Assembly (NCBI GenBank): GCA_900768875.1
Contig: CAAGEP010000003.1
Coordinates: forward strand, 248,001-312,000
Length of the DNA: 64,000 nt
From: Alphaproteobacteria bacterium
GTDB taxonomy: Bacteria > Pseudomonadota > Alphaproteobacteria > CAAGCB01 > CAG-977
Direction of reading: 5' to 3'
This document shows positions 50,369-59,264 of this stretch, piece after piece. Both the position numbers and the translations under genes were made by a program. Numbering within the stretch: the first letter of the stretch is position 1; the number at the start of each line of letters is the position of its first letter. The notes under the pieces were generated by a model. It worked only from the letters and a program-made list of their open reading frames with translations. It did not search any database and was not told the origin of the DNA.

Positions 50369-52519
50369 ATGTTGCGTCAGTTTGAATTGGTCGAGCGTGT
50401 TCGCTCGTATGATCCGAATGTCGATGAGGAAGCTCTGGACAGGGCGTATGTTTTTGCCGTGAAAATGCACGGATCGCAGAAACGCGCGTCCGGCGATCCG
50501 TACTTTTCCCATCCCGTCGAGGTCGCGGGTATTCTGACCGAATACAAACTGGACAGCGCGTCAATCATCACCGCGCTGTTGCACGACACGATTGAAGACA
50601 CTGCCGCGTCCTATAACGACATCAAGGAAATGTTCGGCGAGGAAGTCGCCAAACTGGTTGAGGGCGTGACAAAGCTGAGCAAGCTTCAGCTGCAGTCCGA
50701 TCAAACCAAGCAGGCGGAAAATTTCCGCAAACTGCTGTTGGCGATGTCGGACGACATCCGCGTGTTGCTGGTCAAGCTGGCCGATCGCGTTCACAACATG
50801 CGTACGCTTCAATTCCACAAAAACCCCGAAAAGCGTAAGCGTATCGCCCGCGAAACGATGGAAATTTACGCGCCTCTGGCGGAACGCATCGGCATGCAGG
50901 AAATGAAAAACGAGCTGGAAGACTTGTCTTTCAAGGAACTGTATCCCGAAGCTTACGAATCCATTACGGCGCGTTTGGCTTTTCTGCGGCAGGAAGGCGG
51001 CGATTTGGTCGGACGCATTATCGCCAAACTGAAAGACGACTTGAAAGACACGGGACTGGACATTGAAGTCACGGGACGAGAAAAGTCGCCGTATTCGATT
51101 TGGCGCAAAATGAAGCGGCAAAACGCTACGTTTGAACAGCTGTGCGATATTATGGCGTTTCGCGTCATTGTGCCGACGGTTGCGGACTGTTATCATGTTT
51201 TGGGTGTCATTCATACCAAATATCCGATGATTCCGGGACGCTACAAGGACTATATCTCCACCCCGAAGCCGAACGGATACCGTTCGCTTCACACGGGTGT
51301 CATCGGCCCCGAAAAACACCGTATTGAAATCCAAATCAGAACGCGCGAAATGCACGAAGTCGCGGAAATCGGTTTGGCGGCGCATTGGCGTTACAAACAG
51401 GGCGATTACAAAACCGACGGACGGCAGTTCGCTTGGTTGCGCGAGCTGTTGGACATCATGGAACAGTCCGACAATCCCGAGGAATTTTTGGAACATACCA
51501 AAATGGAAATGTTCCAAGATCAAGTGTTTTGCTTTTCCCCGAAAGGCGACTTGATTTCCCTGCCCAAAGGCGCGACCGCGATTGACTTTGCGTACGCCGT
51601 TCATTCGGGGGTGGGTAACCGTTGCGTCGGGGTTAAAATCAACGGGAAAATCCGTCCTTTGCGTACGGTCTTGGTCAATGGCGACCAAGTCGAGATTCTG
51701 ACGTCCAAAACGCAAACGCCGTCGCCCGAATGGGAACGCTTTGCCGTAACGGGCAAGGCGCGCGCCGCCATCCGCCGTTTCGTCCGCGCGCAAAAACGCG
51801 AGCAGTACTTGGAGGTCGGACGACAAATCCTGCAACGCGCTTATAAAGCCGAGGGATACGAATATACGGACAAAAGTCTTGAAAACGTGTTGACAACCTT
51901 CAAACAGGCCAGCGTTGAAGATTTGGCGGCGGCGGTCGGAGAAGGCGTCATTCAAGCGTCCGATGTCGTGGATTCCGTATTTCCCGGACACAAGTCGCGC
52001 TTTGCCCGCGCGGTTGACGCACTGAAACGCGGTGCGAAAAAAATCAGCGACAAAACGGAACACAAAAAGCAAAGCCCGATTAACGGCTTGATTCCGGGGA
52101 TGGCGATTAACTTTGCCAAATGCTGTCATCCGTTGCCCGGCGACAGGATTGTCGGCATTGTCACAACGGGCAAGGGGGTGACCATTCATACCATTGATTG
52201 CCCGACGCTTGAAAAGTTTTCCGCCGAACCTGAACGTTGGCTGGACGTGTCGTGGAACGAGAATTCGTTGGAAGGGCAAAGTCATGTCGCCCGATTGCGC
52301 ATTGTTTTGGCAAACCAGCCCGGCAGTTTGGGGACTTTGTCAAATGTGATTGCCAAAAATCATGGCAATATTGCGAACTTGAATATTCTGGAAAGAACTC
52401 TGGGATTTTTTGAACTGACCGTTGATGTAGAAGTTCACGACGTCAGTCATTTAAACGACATTATGGCGGCTTTGCGCGCCAGTCCGGGCATCAGCTCGGT
52501 TCGTCGTTCGCAGGATTGA
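50369..52519 (+). CDS. spoT: Bifunctional (p)ppGpp synthetase/hydrolase
   Basis: Makes and degrades the stringent-response alarmone. 716 residues with both halves apparently active: HD hydrolase (FSHPVEVAGIL, ALLHDTIEDT, KLADRVHNMRTL), synthetase (YSIWRKMKRQN, GRYKDYISTPKPNGYRSLHT), then TGS (VFCFSPKGDLISLPKGATAI), a zinc-finger-like region (AKCCHPLPGDRI) and a C-terminal ACT domain. It is the single RelA/SpoT homologue (Rsh) expected in alphaproteobacteria. Confidence 0.96.
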   Translation: MLRQFELVERVRSYDPNVDEEALDRAYVFAVKMHGSQKRASGDPYFSHPVEVAGILTEYKLDSASIITALLHDTIEDTAASYNDIKEMFGEEVAKLVEGVTKLSKLQLQSDQTKQAENFRKLLLAMSDDIRVLLVKLADRVHNMRTLQFHKNPEKRKRIARETMEIYAPLAERIGMQEMKNELEDLSFKELYPEAYESITARLAFLRQEGGDLVGRIIAKLKDDLKDTGLDIEVTGREKSPYSIWRKMKRQNATFEQLCDIMAFRVIVPTVADCYHVLGVIHTKYPMIPGRYKDYISTPKPNGYRSLHTGVIGPEKHRIEIQIRTREMHEVAEIGLAAHWRYKQGDYKTDGRQFAWLRELLDIMEQSDNPEEFLEHTKMEMFQDQVFCFSPKGDLISLPKGATAIDFAYAVHSGVGNRCVGVKINGKIRPLRTVLVNGDQVEILTSKTQTPSPEWERFAVTGKARAAIRRFVRAQKREQYLEVGRQILQRAYKAEGYEYTDKSLENVLTTFKQASVEDLAAAVGEGVIQASDVVDSVFPGHKSRFARAVDALKRGAKKISDKTEHKKQSPINGLIPGMAINFAKCCHPLPGDRIVGIVTTGKGVTIHTIDCPTLEKFSAEPERWLDVSWNENSLEGQSHVARLRIVLANQPGSLGTLSNVIAKNHGNIANLNILERTLGFFELTVDVEVHDVSHLNDIMAALRASPGISSVRRSQD

Positions 52520-52521
52520 CG

Positions 52522-52914
52522 ATGATTGTCGGATTGGGGACGGATTTAACGGACATTCGCCGTATAGAAAACAGCTTCAATCGTTTCGGGGATGTGTTTG
52601 TCAAACGCATTTTTACCGAACGGGAGCAGGCTTATTGCAATGCGAAACCCGCAAAAAAGCGGATATCGTCGTATGCCGCCCGCTTTGCGGCGAAAGAAGC
52701 TTGTTCCAAAGCATTGGGAACGGGAATGCGTGGCATTTCATGGACGGAAATGGAGGTCGCAACCGGTTCCGGCGGAAAACCCGAACTGATTTTGACGGGA
52801 AATGCTTTGAAGCGTATGCGGGATTTGACCGGCGAAAAAGGATTGATAAACGTTTCTTTGACGGACGAAGGATCGTATGCCATGGCTACGGTTATCTTGA
52901 GCACCGACTGTTAA
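52522..52914 (+). CDS. acpS: Holo-[acyl-carrier-protein] synthase
   Basis: Transfers 4'-phosphopantetheine from CoA to a serine of acyl carrier protein. ATG 52522, with AGGA 6 bp upstream, gives 130 residues; a TTG two codons earlier is less likely. GLGTDLTDIRRIE holds the magnesium-binding Asp; RFAAKEACSKALGTG is the second signature with its Glu and Lys. It begins 2 bp after spoT and lies 13 bp before lepB. Confidence 0.95.
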   Translation: MIVGLGTDLTDIRRIENSFNRFGDVFVKRIFTEREQAYCNAKPAKKRISSYAARFAAKEACSKALGTGMRGISWTEMEVATGSGGKPELILTGNALKRMRDLTGEKGLINVSLTDEGSYAMATVILSTDC

Positions 52915-52927
52915 TGGAGGAATTGAA

Positions 52928-53668
52928 ATGGAAGAAAAAAATACTCAAGGCGGATTTTGGGAAACGACAAAAACGGTCATTTATGCCGTTTTAATTGCGT
53001 TGTTCATCCGTACGGTTTTTGCGGAACCGTTCAGTATTCCTTCGGGTTCCATGGTTCCGACCCTGCTGGTCGGCGACTATTTGTTCGTTTCAAAAATGTC
53101 TTACGGGTACAGCCGACATTCTTTGCCGTTAAGCATGCCTTTGATTAAAGACAGAATTTTTTACACTCAGCCCGAACGCGGCGATGTGATTGTCTTTAAA
53201 ATGCCGTCCGACAACAAAACGGATTATATCAAGCGTCTTATCGGACTTCCCGGCGATAAAATCCAGATGAAGGACGGACGGCTGTACATAAACGGAACGA
53301 TTGTCGATCGTAAAAGCGAAGGCGAATATGTGTTGCGCGATGCTTCCGGCAAGGCCTTGCGCTTTGAAAAATACACCGAAACTTTGCCCAACGGAAAACA
53401 ACACCCGATTTTGGAAGCGTCGGATGAAGGAACGTATGACAATACCGAAGAATTTACCGTTCCCGAAGACCACTTTTTTATGATGGGGGACAACCGCGAC
53501 AATTCACTGGACAGCCGTTCCTTAAAAGTCGGTTTTGTGCCGAAAAACAATTTGGTCGGACGGGCGAAATTCCTGTTTTTCTCGCACGACGATTCGGCGG
53601 CGTGGTGGCAAGTGTGGAAATGGCCCATGGCGGTGCGCTGGTCCCGTTTGTTCAGCGGAATTAAATAA
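52928..53668 (+). CDS. lepB: Signal peptidase I
   Basis: Cleaves signal peptides of Sec-exported proteins at the outer face of the inner membrane. 246 residues. One membrane helix (about residues 14-32), nucleophile Ser in IPSGSMVPTLLVGD, general-base Lys in TDYIKRLIGLPGD, and the box E region MMGDNRDNSLDSR. GGAGGA precedes the ATG. Its stop shares one base with the rnc start (TAATG). Confidence 0.97.
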   Translation: MEEKNTQGGFWETTKTVIYAVLIALFIRTVFAEPFSIPSGSMVPTLLVGDYLFVSKMSYGYSRHSLPLSMPLIKDRIFYTQPERGDVIVFKMPSDNKTDYIKRLIGLPGDKIQMKDGRLYINGTIVDRKSEGEYVLRDASGKALRFEKYTETLPNGKQHPILEASDEGTYDNTEEFTVPEDHFFMMGDNRDNSLDSRSLKVGFVPKNNLVGRAKFLFFSHDDSAAWWQVWKWPMAVRWSRLFSGIK

Positions 53669-54336
53669 TGAAAAAGCGGAATGTAACGGAACTTTACGCC
53701 GTTCTGGGGTATTCGTTCAAAAGCGCGTCGCTGTTGCAGCGGGCGTTGACTCTGGGGTTCGGCGATCATATCAACGGTTACGAACGGCTGGAATTTTTGG
53801 GCGACCGCGTTTTGGGGCTGACCGTTGCGACAATGCTGTTTGAAAACTTTCCGACTGAACCGGAAGGCGATTTGGCGCGGCGTTTCGCCGAATTAACCCG
53901 TGCGGAAACGCTGGCGATCGTATCGGAAAAACTGGGCTTTCAAAATTACATAACGTGTCTGCATTCCGAACAAAAACCTGCGTTGACAAAGGCGATTATG
54001 TCCGATGTTTGCGAGGCCGTGATTGCCGCGATTTATTGTGACAGCGGAACTTTTGAAACGGCGGCTGATTTTGTACGGACACATTGGGAAGGCTTGATGC
54101 ACGAATTGGTTTTGCCGCCCGTTGACGCGAAAACCCGATTGCAGGAGGTCGCTCAAGCCCGCAAATTGCCTTTGCCCGTTTATACGGAATTGGAACGCAC
54201 GGGACCCGACCACAGTCCTGTCTTTACAATGCAGGTTGAAGTTCGGGGCTTTGAGCCGTGCAAGGCGAGCGGAGCTTCCAAACGCGAGGCTTCCCAAGCC
54301 GCCGCCGCGGAATTATTGGAGAAAATGAAAAAATGA
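53668..54336 (+). CDS. rnc: Ribonuclease III
   Basis: Cleaves double-stranded RNA, including rRNA precursors. 222 residues. The catalytic signature ERLEFLGDRVLGL is followed by the second acidic site SDVCEAVIAAIY; a C-terminal dsRNA-binding domain runs from about residue 152 (DAKTRLQEVAQARKLPLPVY) to GASKREASQAAAAELLEKM. Coupled to lepB in front and to era behind (ATGA overlap), the standard lepB-rnc-era order. Confidence 0.97.
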   Translation: MKKRNVTELYAVLGYSFKSASLLQRALTLGFGDHINGYERLEFLGDRVLGLTVATMLFENFPTEPEGDLARRFAELTRAETLAIVSEKLGFQNYITCLHSEQKPALTKAIMSDVCEAVIAAIYCDSGTFETAADFVRTHWEGLMHELVLPPVDAKTRLQEVAQARKLPLPVYTELERTGPDHSPVFTMQVEVRGFEPCKASGASKREASQAAAAELLEKMKK

Positions 54337-55223
54337 CGCGTTGCGGCTTTGTTACTTTGTTGGGCGCGCCGAATGCCGGCAAATCGACTTTGGTCAATAC
54401 CATGGTCGGGGCGAAAGTGTCGATTGTGTCGCCCAAAGTTCAGACGACGCGTTCCAGAGTGCGCGGAATTGTGGTCAAAGACGACTGCGAAATCGTGCTG
54501 GTGGACACGCCGGGGATTTTCAAACCGAAACGCCGTCTTGACAGGGCGATGGTTGCCGCCGCTTGGCAGGAAGCCGAATACACCGACTTGCGCGTTTTGA
54601 TGGTGGACGCGCGGCGCGGGGTGGACGACGACACGCGCGCGATTGTAGACTCTTTAAAAAAGAACAAGCTGGCGGCTGTTTTGGTTTTGAACAAAATCGA
54701 TTTGGTCAAACCCGAAAAACTGTTGGAACTGTCGGCGCAATTAAACGCTTTGCACGATTTTTCGGAAACGTTTATGCTGTCCGCTTCAACGGGCGAGGGG
54801 GTCAAGGAATTTGAAAATCGGATTGCCGCTCAAATGCCGGAAAGCCCTTTCATGTTCCCCGCGGATCAGGTTTCCGATTTGCCGAACCGTTTGCTGGCGG
54901 CGGAAATCACGCGCGAAAAGCTGTATATGAACTTGAATCAGGAATTGCCGTATGTCACAACCGTTCTGACGGATTCTTGGAAAGATTTGGACAACGGCGC
55001 GATTCGCCTTGACCAGACGATTTACGTCGAACGCGAAAAACAGCGGCAGATTGTTTTGGGCAAAAACGGCGCGATGATTAAAAAAATCGGCATGCAGGCG
55101 CGCAAAGAGCTGGAAGACCTGTTTGAATGTCGCGTCCACCTGTTTTTGTTCGTCAAAGTCCGCGAAAAGTGGGGCGACAATCCCGAACTTTACCGCCCGT
55201 GGGGATTGGATTTCAATGCCTGA
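54333..55223 (+). CDS. era: GTPase Era
   Basis: Essential GTPase that binds the 16S rRNA 3' end during 30S assembly. ATG 54333 gives 296 residues. G1 GAPNAGKSTLVN, G2 KVQTTRSRVRG, G3 VDTPGIF and G4 LNKIDLVK are intact; the C-terminal KH domain contains QRQIVLGKNGAMIKKIGMQA. The longer frame that begins inside rnc has no RBS. Its end overlaps the recO start by 8 bp. Confidence 0.97.
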   Translation: MTRCGFVTLLGAPNAGKSTLVNTMVGAKVSIVSPKVQTTRSRVRGIVVKDDCEIVLVDTPGIFKPKRRLDRAMVAAAWQEAEYTDLRVLMVDARRGVDDDTRAIVDSLKKNKLAAVLVLNKIDLVKPEKLLELSAQLNALHDFSETFMLSASTGEGVKEFENRIAAQMPESPFMFPADQVSDLPNRLLAAEITREKLYMNLNQELPYVTTVLTDSWKDLDNGAIRLDQTIYVEREKQRQIVLGKNGAMIKKIGMQARKELEDLFECRVHLFLFVKVREKWGDNPELYRPWGLDFNA

Positions 55224-55929
55224 ATGGTCGGACTGCGGCGTTATCGTCAATGTTCGCAAATACGCCGAAACAGGGGCGGTCGTTACGTTTTTCACACAGG
55301 AACACGGGCGGCACGGCGCGCTGTGTTCGTCTGTTTTTTCAAAACGCAACAGCGGGACTTTTCAAATCGGAAACTTGGTTCAAATCGCTTGGAACGCCCG
55401 ATTGGAAGAACATCTGGGAACGGCAAAGGTCGAGCTGTTGACGCCTTACGCCGCCGCTGTTTTGGCTGATGCCGAACGGTTAAGTGTTTTGGCGTCGGCG
55501 TGCGCTTTGCTGTTGTTGTTGCCCGAACGCGAACCCAACCCCGATTTTTTTGAAAAAACGGTCAAGCTGCTGGCGGTTTTGCCATTCGACGGCTTTTTGG
55601 AAGCGTATGCCCGCTGGGAGGTCGATTTGCTGTCCGCTTTGGGTTTCGGTTTGGATTTGTCGGTCTGCGCTTTGACGGGAACGACGGCGGATTTATGCTA
55701 CGTTTCACCCAAAAGCGGACGCGCCGTTTGCCGCGAAGCGGGCGCGCCTTGGGCTGACAAGCTGTTGAGTTTACCCGCTTTTCTGACTCATACGGACGGA
55801 CGCGCCGAAAATCGGGAAGAAATTAAAAAAGCCTTAAAATTAACTGGTTTTTTCCTTGAAAATTATGGAGCAAAAACGGTAGACTACCGTATTCCGACGG
55901 CTCGGAATCGCTTAATCGAAAAGGTGTGA
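55216..55929 (+). CDS. recO: DNA repair protein RecO
   Basis: Loads RecA with RecR onto SSB-coated DNA. ATG 55216 gives 237 residues. An N-terminal OB fold (SDCGVIVNVRKYAETGAVVTFF, HGRHGALC) is followed by a helical domain with CALTGTTADLCYVSPKSGRAVCREAG, where the cysteines lie at the usual zinc-module positions. It overlaps era by 8 bp and ends 2 bp before parC, so era-recO-parC form one coupled unit. Confidence 0.92.
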   Translation: MPEWSDCGVIVNVRKYAETGAVVTFFTQEHGRHGALCSSVFSKRNSGTFQIGNLVQIAWNARLEEHLGTAKVELLTPYAAAVLADAERLSVLASACALLLLLPEREPNPDFFEKTVKLLAVLPFDGFLEAYARWEVDLLSALGFGLDLSVCALTGTTADLCYVSPKSGRAVCREAGAPWADKLLSLPAFLTHTDGRAENREEIKKALKLTGFFLENYGAKTVDYRIPTARNRLIEKV

Positions 55930-55931
55930 AA

Positions 55932-58145
55932 ATGGAAGTTACGGAAAGAATCAGCGATAAATCCTTCAAGGACATTCTGTCGCAGGGATACTTGTCTTAC
56001 TCGCTGAGCGTCATCGCCGACCGCGCTTTGCCCGATGTTCGCGACGGACTGAAGCCCGTGCATCGCCGCATTTTGTACGCGATGAACGAATTGCAGCTGA
56101 ATCCGGCTTCCGGCTTTAAAAAATGCGCCCGCGTCGTCGGCGACGTTATCGGTAAATACCATCCGCACGGCGACAGTGCGGTTTATGACGCCATGGTACG
56201 CTTGGCGCAGGATTTTGCCGTCCGCTATCCGCTGGTTGACGGGCAGGGCAACTTCGGCAACGTCGACGGGGACAACGCCGCCGCCATGCGTTACACCGAA
56301 GCGCGTCTGACCGACGTCGCCATGGCGATTATGGAAAACTTGGACGACGGGACGGTCGTTTTCAATCCGACGTACGACGGCGACAATCAAGAACCCGCCG
56401 TTATGCCGTGCGCTTTTCCGAACTTGCTGGCAAACGGGTCTTCGGGTATTGCGGTCGGTATGGCGACCAACATTCCGCCGCACAACGTCGGCGAAATCGC
56501 GGACGCTCTGCAGGTGTTGATTAAAAAGCCCGATTGCACGGTCGCAGACTTGCTGCAGCACATCAAAGGTCCGGACTTTCCGACGGGCGGCGAGCTTGTC
56601 GAATCCCCCGAAAACATTCAAAAAGTATACGAAACGGGGCGCGGCGCGCTGAAAATCCGCGCCAGATGGGAAAAGGAAGAACTGTCCCACGGGCTGTATC
56701 AAATCGTTGTAACGGAAATCCCCTACGGCATCAAAAAATCCGATTTGATTGCCAAAATCGCCAAGCTTTTGCTGGAAAAGAAACTGCCGTTCTTGGCGGA
56801 CATCCGCGATGAATCCGCCGAAAACGTGCGTATCGTTCTGGAACCGCGCAACCGCAACATCGAACCCGAACATCTGATGGGACATTTGTTCAAGCAAACG
56901 GATTTGCAGATTAACTTCAACTTGAATATGAACGTTTTGGACAAAGACCACGTCCCCGGCGTGCGTAATCTGAAAGAAGTGCTGCAGGCGTTTTTGGCTC
57001 ATCGTCAAGACGTCCTTATCCGCCGTTCGACGCATCGCTTGGATAAAATCAACCACCGTATGGAAATTTTGGAAGGTTTCCTTGTCGCTTATTTGAACTT
57101 GGACGAAGTCATCCGCATTATCCGCGAAGAAGACGACGCCAAAGCCTGCTTGATGAAAACTTTCAATTTGACCGAAGTTCAGGCGGATTCCATTTTGAAT
57201 ATGCGTTTGCGTTCTTTGCGCAAGCTGGAAGAAATGCAAATCAAGGACGAACATACCGCTTTGGCGCAAGAAAAAGCGGGACTGGAGGCTTTGCTGGTTG
57301 ATGAAGCTCTGCGCTGGAAAGCCATTTCCGCCGAAGTCGCCGTGATGAAAAAGAAATTCGGACAATCGACGGCTTTGGGCAAACGCCGCACTTTGATTTC
57401 GGGCGCGGTCGAGGAAATCGAAGTCCCCGTTGAAGCGATGATAGAAAAAGAACCGATTACCGTCATTTTGTCCGAAAAAGGCTGGGTACGCTCCGTCAAA
57501 GGGCACATCGCTTTGGATGATGATATCAAGTTCAAGGACGGCGATCGCCTGAAATTCGGATTGCATGCTCAAACGACGGACAAGATTTTGCTGTTTGCGA
57601 CAAACGGACGCTTTTACACGTTGCAGGCGGATAAACTGCCGCGCGGACGCGGGTTCGGCGAGCCGTTGCGCCTGTCCGTCGACTTGCCCGAAGAAGACGA
57701 CATCATTTGCATGTTCGTTTACCAAACGGGACGGAAACGCTTGATTGTTTCCAAACGCGGCAAAGGCTTTGCGGTCAAAGAGGACGACTTGGTCGCCCAA
57801 ACCCGCAACGGCAGAATTATCTTGAATTTGGTGCAGGGGGATGAAGCGAAATTCTGTTTGCCGTTTGAAGGCGACACGGTCGCGATTGTGGGCAGCAACA
57901 GAAAACTGTTGATTTTCGATGCGCTGGAAATTCCGGAAATGACGCGCGGGCAGGGTGTCTTTATGCAGAAATATCCCGAAGGCGTTTCCGTTTCCGATAT
58001 CAAACTGTTCAATAAAGAAGACGGTTTGGCGTATCCGTGCGGCGGCGGAACGCGGATTGAAACAAACTTGGTCGGCTGGCTGGGACATCGCGCGCAAGTC
58101 GGCAAAATGCCGCCCGTCGGTTTCCCGAAAAGCAACAGATTTTAA
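55932..58145 (+). CDS. parC: DNA topoisomerase IV subunit A
   Basis: Breakage-reunion subunit of topoisomerase IV, which decatenates replicated chromosomes. ATG 55932 (AAGGTG upstream) gives 737 residues. The quinolone-determining region reads KYHPHGDSAVYDAMVRLAQ, with Ser at the position of E. coli Ser80 and Asp in place of Glu84; the active-site Tyr is in AAAMRYTEARL. C-terminal beta-pinwheel repeats include VRSVKGHIALDDD and RNGRIILNLVQGD. ParE is not in the window. Confidence 0.96.
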   Translation: MEVTERISDKSFKDILSQGYLSYSLSVIADRALPDVRDGLKPVHRRILYAMNELQLNPASGFKKCARVVGDVIGKYHPHGDSAVYDAMVRLAQDFAVRYPLVDGQGNFGNVDGDNAAAMRYTEARLTDVAMAIMENLDDGTVVFNPTYDGDNQEPAVMPCAFPNLLANGSSGIAVGMATNIPPHNVGEIADALQVLIKKPDCTVADLLQHIKGPDFPTGGELVESPENIQKVYETGRGALKIRARWEKEELSHGLYQIVVTEIPYGIKKSDLIAKIAKLLLEKKLPFLADIRDESAENVRIVLEPRNRNIEPEHLMGHLFKQTDLQINFNLNMNVLDKDHVPGVRNLKEVLQAFLAHRQDVLIRRSTHRLDKINHRMEILEGFLVAYLNLDEVIRIIREEDDAKACLMKTFNLTEVQADSILNMRLRSLRKLEEMQIKDEHTALAQEKAGLEALLVDEALRWKAISAEVAVMKKKFGQSTALGKRRTLISGAVEEIEVPVEAMIEKEPITVILSEKGWVRSVKGHIALDDDIKFKDGDRLKFGLHAQTTDKILLFATNGRFYTLQADKLPRGRGFGEPLRLSVDLPEEDDIICMFVYQTGRKRLIVSKRGKGFAVKEDDLVAQTRNGRIILNLVQGDEAKFCLPFEGDTVAIVGSNRKLLIFDALEIPEMTRGQGVFMQKYPEGVSVSDIKLFNKEDGLAYPCGGGTRIETNLVGWLGHRAQVGKMPPVGFPKSNRF

Positions 58146-58148
58146 TGC

Positions 58149-58175
58149 AACAGCCCCGTAATCGGGGCTGTTTCC
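58149..58175 (+). terminator. Terminator of parC
   Basis: Stem AACAGCCCC/GGGGCTGTT, 3 bp after the parC stop. Its second half is part of a repeat found again beside tRNA-Ser. Confidence 0.75.
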
Positions 58176-58194
58176 GTATGGCGGATAGGGTGAG
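58164..58194 (+). repeat. Copy 1 of a 31 bp direct repeat including the tRNA-Ser 3' end
   Basis: Identical to 58335-58365, where the last 16 bp are the 3' end of tRNA-Ser (CCA, acceptor strand, T-stem). This copy has no tRNA body after it. Confidence 0.85.
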
Positions 58195-58211
58195 GTTGTT
58201 CGCTGCGCTCA

Positions 58212-58287
58212 CCCCTCAAGGGGGGACGCTCGGGCTACCGCCCTGTGCGTCGTCAGCTTTGCTGACCGAACTCAACTTCGTGAGTTC
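58212..58287. repeat. Row of four small palindromes
   Basis: Hairpins CCCCT/AGGGG (58212-58223), GGGC/GCCC (58232-58243), GTCAGC/GCTGAC (58252-58266) and GAACTCA/TGAGTTC (58268-58287), 1-9 bp apart. They fill the 204 bp gap between parC and tRNA-Ser; no reading frame is evident. Confidence 0.7.
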
Positions 58288-58315
58288 TTATCGCATACTT
58301 CTATATTCTTCATAC

Positions 58316-58345
58316 GGAAACAACCCCCGAAACGGGGGCTGTTTC
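58316..58345 (-). terminator. Terminator of tRNA-Ser
   Basis: Long stem GGAAACA-a-CCCCCG/CGGGGG-c-TGTTTCC, 5 bp past the tRNA 3' end on the minus strand. Confidence 0.75.
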
Positions 58346-58365
58346 CGTATGGCGGATAGGGTGAG
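58335..58365 (+). repeat. Copy 2 of the 31 bp direct repeat
   Basis: Runs from the tRNA-Ser terminator into the last 16 bp of tRNA-Ser; 171 bp from copy 1. Confidence 0.85.
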
Positions 58366-58439
58366 ATTCGAACTCACGAACTCCGTAAAGAGTCGCCGGT
58401 TTTCAAGACCGGTGCATTCAACCGCTCTGCCACCTATCC
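58350..58439 (-). tRNA. tRNA-Ser (TGA)
   Basis: 90 nt with encoded CCA. Acceptor GGATAGG pairs with CCTATCC, discriminator G; anticodon stem CCGGT/ACCGG encloses CTTGAAA, anticodon TGA, reading TCA. The long variable arm and the TTCGAAT T-loop are typical of serine tRNAs. Confidence 0.97.
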
Positions 58440-58452
58440 GCAAAACAAGGTT

Positions 58453-58481
58453 ATTTTTGCCGATTTTCATCCGAATTGCAA
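58453..58481 (-). promoter_or_regulatory. Candidate promoter of tRNA-Ser
   Basis: On the minus strand TTGCAA, 17 bp, AAAAAT, ending 13 bp before the tRNA. Confidence 0.4.
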
Positions 58482-58570
58482 GAAAAATATAGCTGATGTT
58501 TCTTGATGCATTTTTGTTTAAAATGGAGCATTATTAGTTCAGTGTTTGTTTTTAACCAAGAGGATTGTCT

Positions 58571-59167
58571 ATGAGTGATGAAATTAAAAACGCCGAAGAT
58601 AAAATGCAGGATGTCAGCAAAAAATTGACGGGCTTTTTGGGCGGTTTGGCCGAAAAAGCGAAAAATATCGACGTCAAGGATTTAACGGAAAAAGCCAAGC
58701 AAAAAGTCGGTGAGGTCAAAGACATGGCATCTGAAATCAGCGCCGGAAAGACGGAAACGGCAGTTGTTCCGCGTGAAGAAATTTCCGCGGAATCGGCCAA
58801 GGAATTGTTTCAAAAAGCGCAAATTTCAGACGAAACGCCGGCTATTGTCAATGCCGAATTGGCCGATTTGGCCGCAGGCGAAAATGTTGTCTACAAAATC
58901 AAGACGGGGCCCGCAAACGATCCCGTTTATTTTGTTTTGACAAACAAAACGCTGCTGGTTTTTACACGCGCTTCCGATCAATTCGCCGCCGCTGTTTATC
59001 CGTTGTCAGCAGTCATTGCTTTTTCAATAAATCCTCCGCGCAACGATACTGCCGGACGTTTTTCAATCATTACAACGGCCGGGGAAATCAAAACGGTTCT
59101 GAACGGATCGGAAACTTATTTCAAGGCCGTGTTTTTGTATAAAAAATTGCGCGAATCCTTAAAATAA
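58571..59167 (+). CDS. Hypothetical protein, possible PH-like domain
   Basis: 198 residues from ATG 58571 (AGAGGA 7 bp upstream; a TTG two codons earlier is less likely). The first 60 residues are charged and helical (KKLTGFLGGLAEKAKNID); after a linker the last 110 form a strand-rich domain (ENVVYKIKTGPANDPVYFVL, TLLVFTRASDQ, FSIITTAGEIKTVL) that could be a bacterial PH-like fold. That fold call is a guess from the strand pattern. No signal peptide. It stands alone with its own terminator. Confidence 0.7.
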   Translation: MSDEIKNAEDKMQDVSKKLTGFLGGLAEKAKNIDVKDLTEKAKQKVGEVKDMASEISAGKTETAVVPREEISAESAKELFQKAQISDETPAIVNAELADLAAGENVVYKIKTGPANDPVYFVLTNKTLLVFTRASDQFAAAVYPLSAVIAFSINPPRNDTAGRFSIITTAGEIKTVLNGSETYFKAVFLYKKLRESLK

Positions 59168-59175
59168 TCCCGTGG

Positions 59176-59205
59176 AAAAGCACCGAAAAACGGTGCTTTT
59201 CTTTT
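59176..59205 (+). terminator. Terminator after the PH-like gene
   Basis: Stem AAAAGCACCG/CGGTGCTTTT with loop AAAAA and a T-rich tail, 8 bp after the stop. Confidence 0.9.
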
Positions 59206-59264
59206 CTCTTTAACGAAAAAATAAGGACTGTCCTTTACAAAGGTGACTGAAAGGCGGTCTGAAT

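Noticed and set aside
50561..52285. 574-residue minus-strand frame opposite spoT
   Set aside because: Antisense to intact HD, synthetase and TGS motifs of the (p)ppGpp enzyme; codon bias of this genome keeps the opposite frame open.
55884..58097. 737-residue minus-strand frame opposite parC
   Set aside because: Antisense shadow of parC with the same Phe/Gln/Arg-rich composition; no domain motif and no RBS-supported start.
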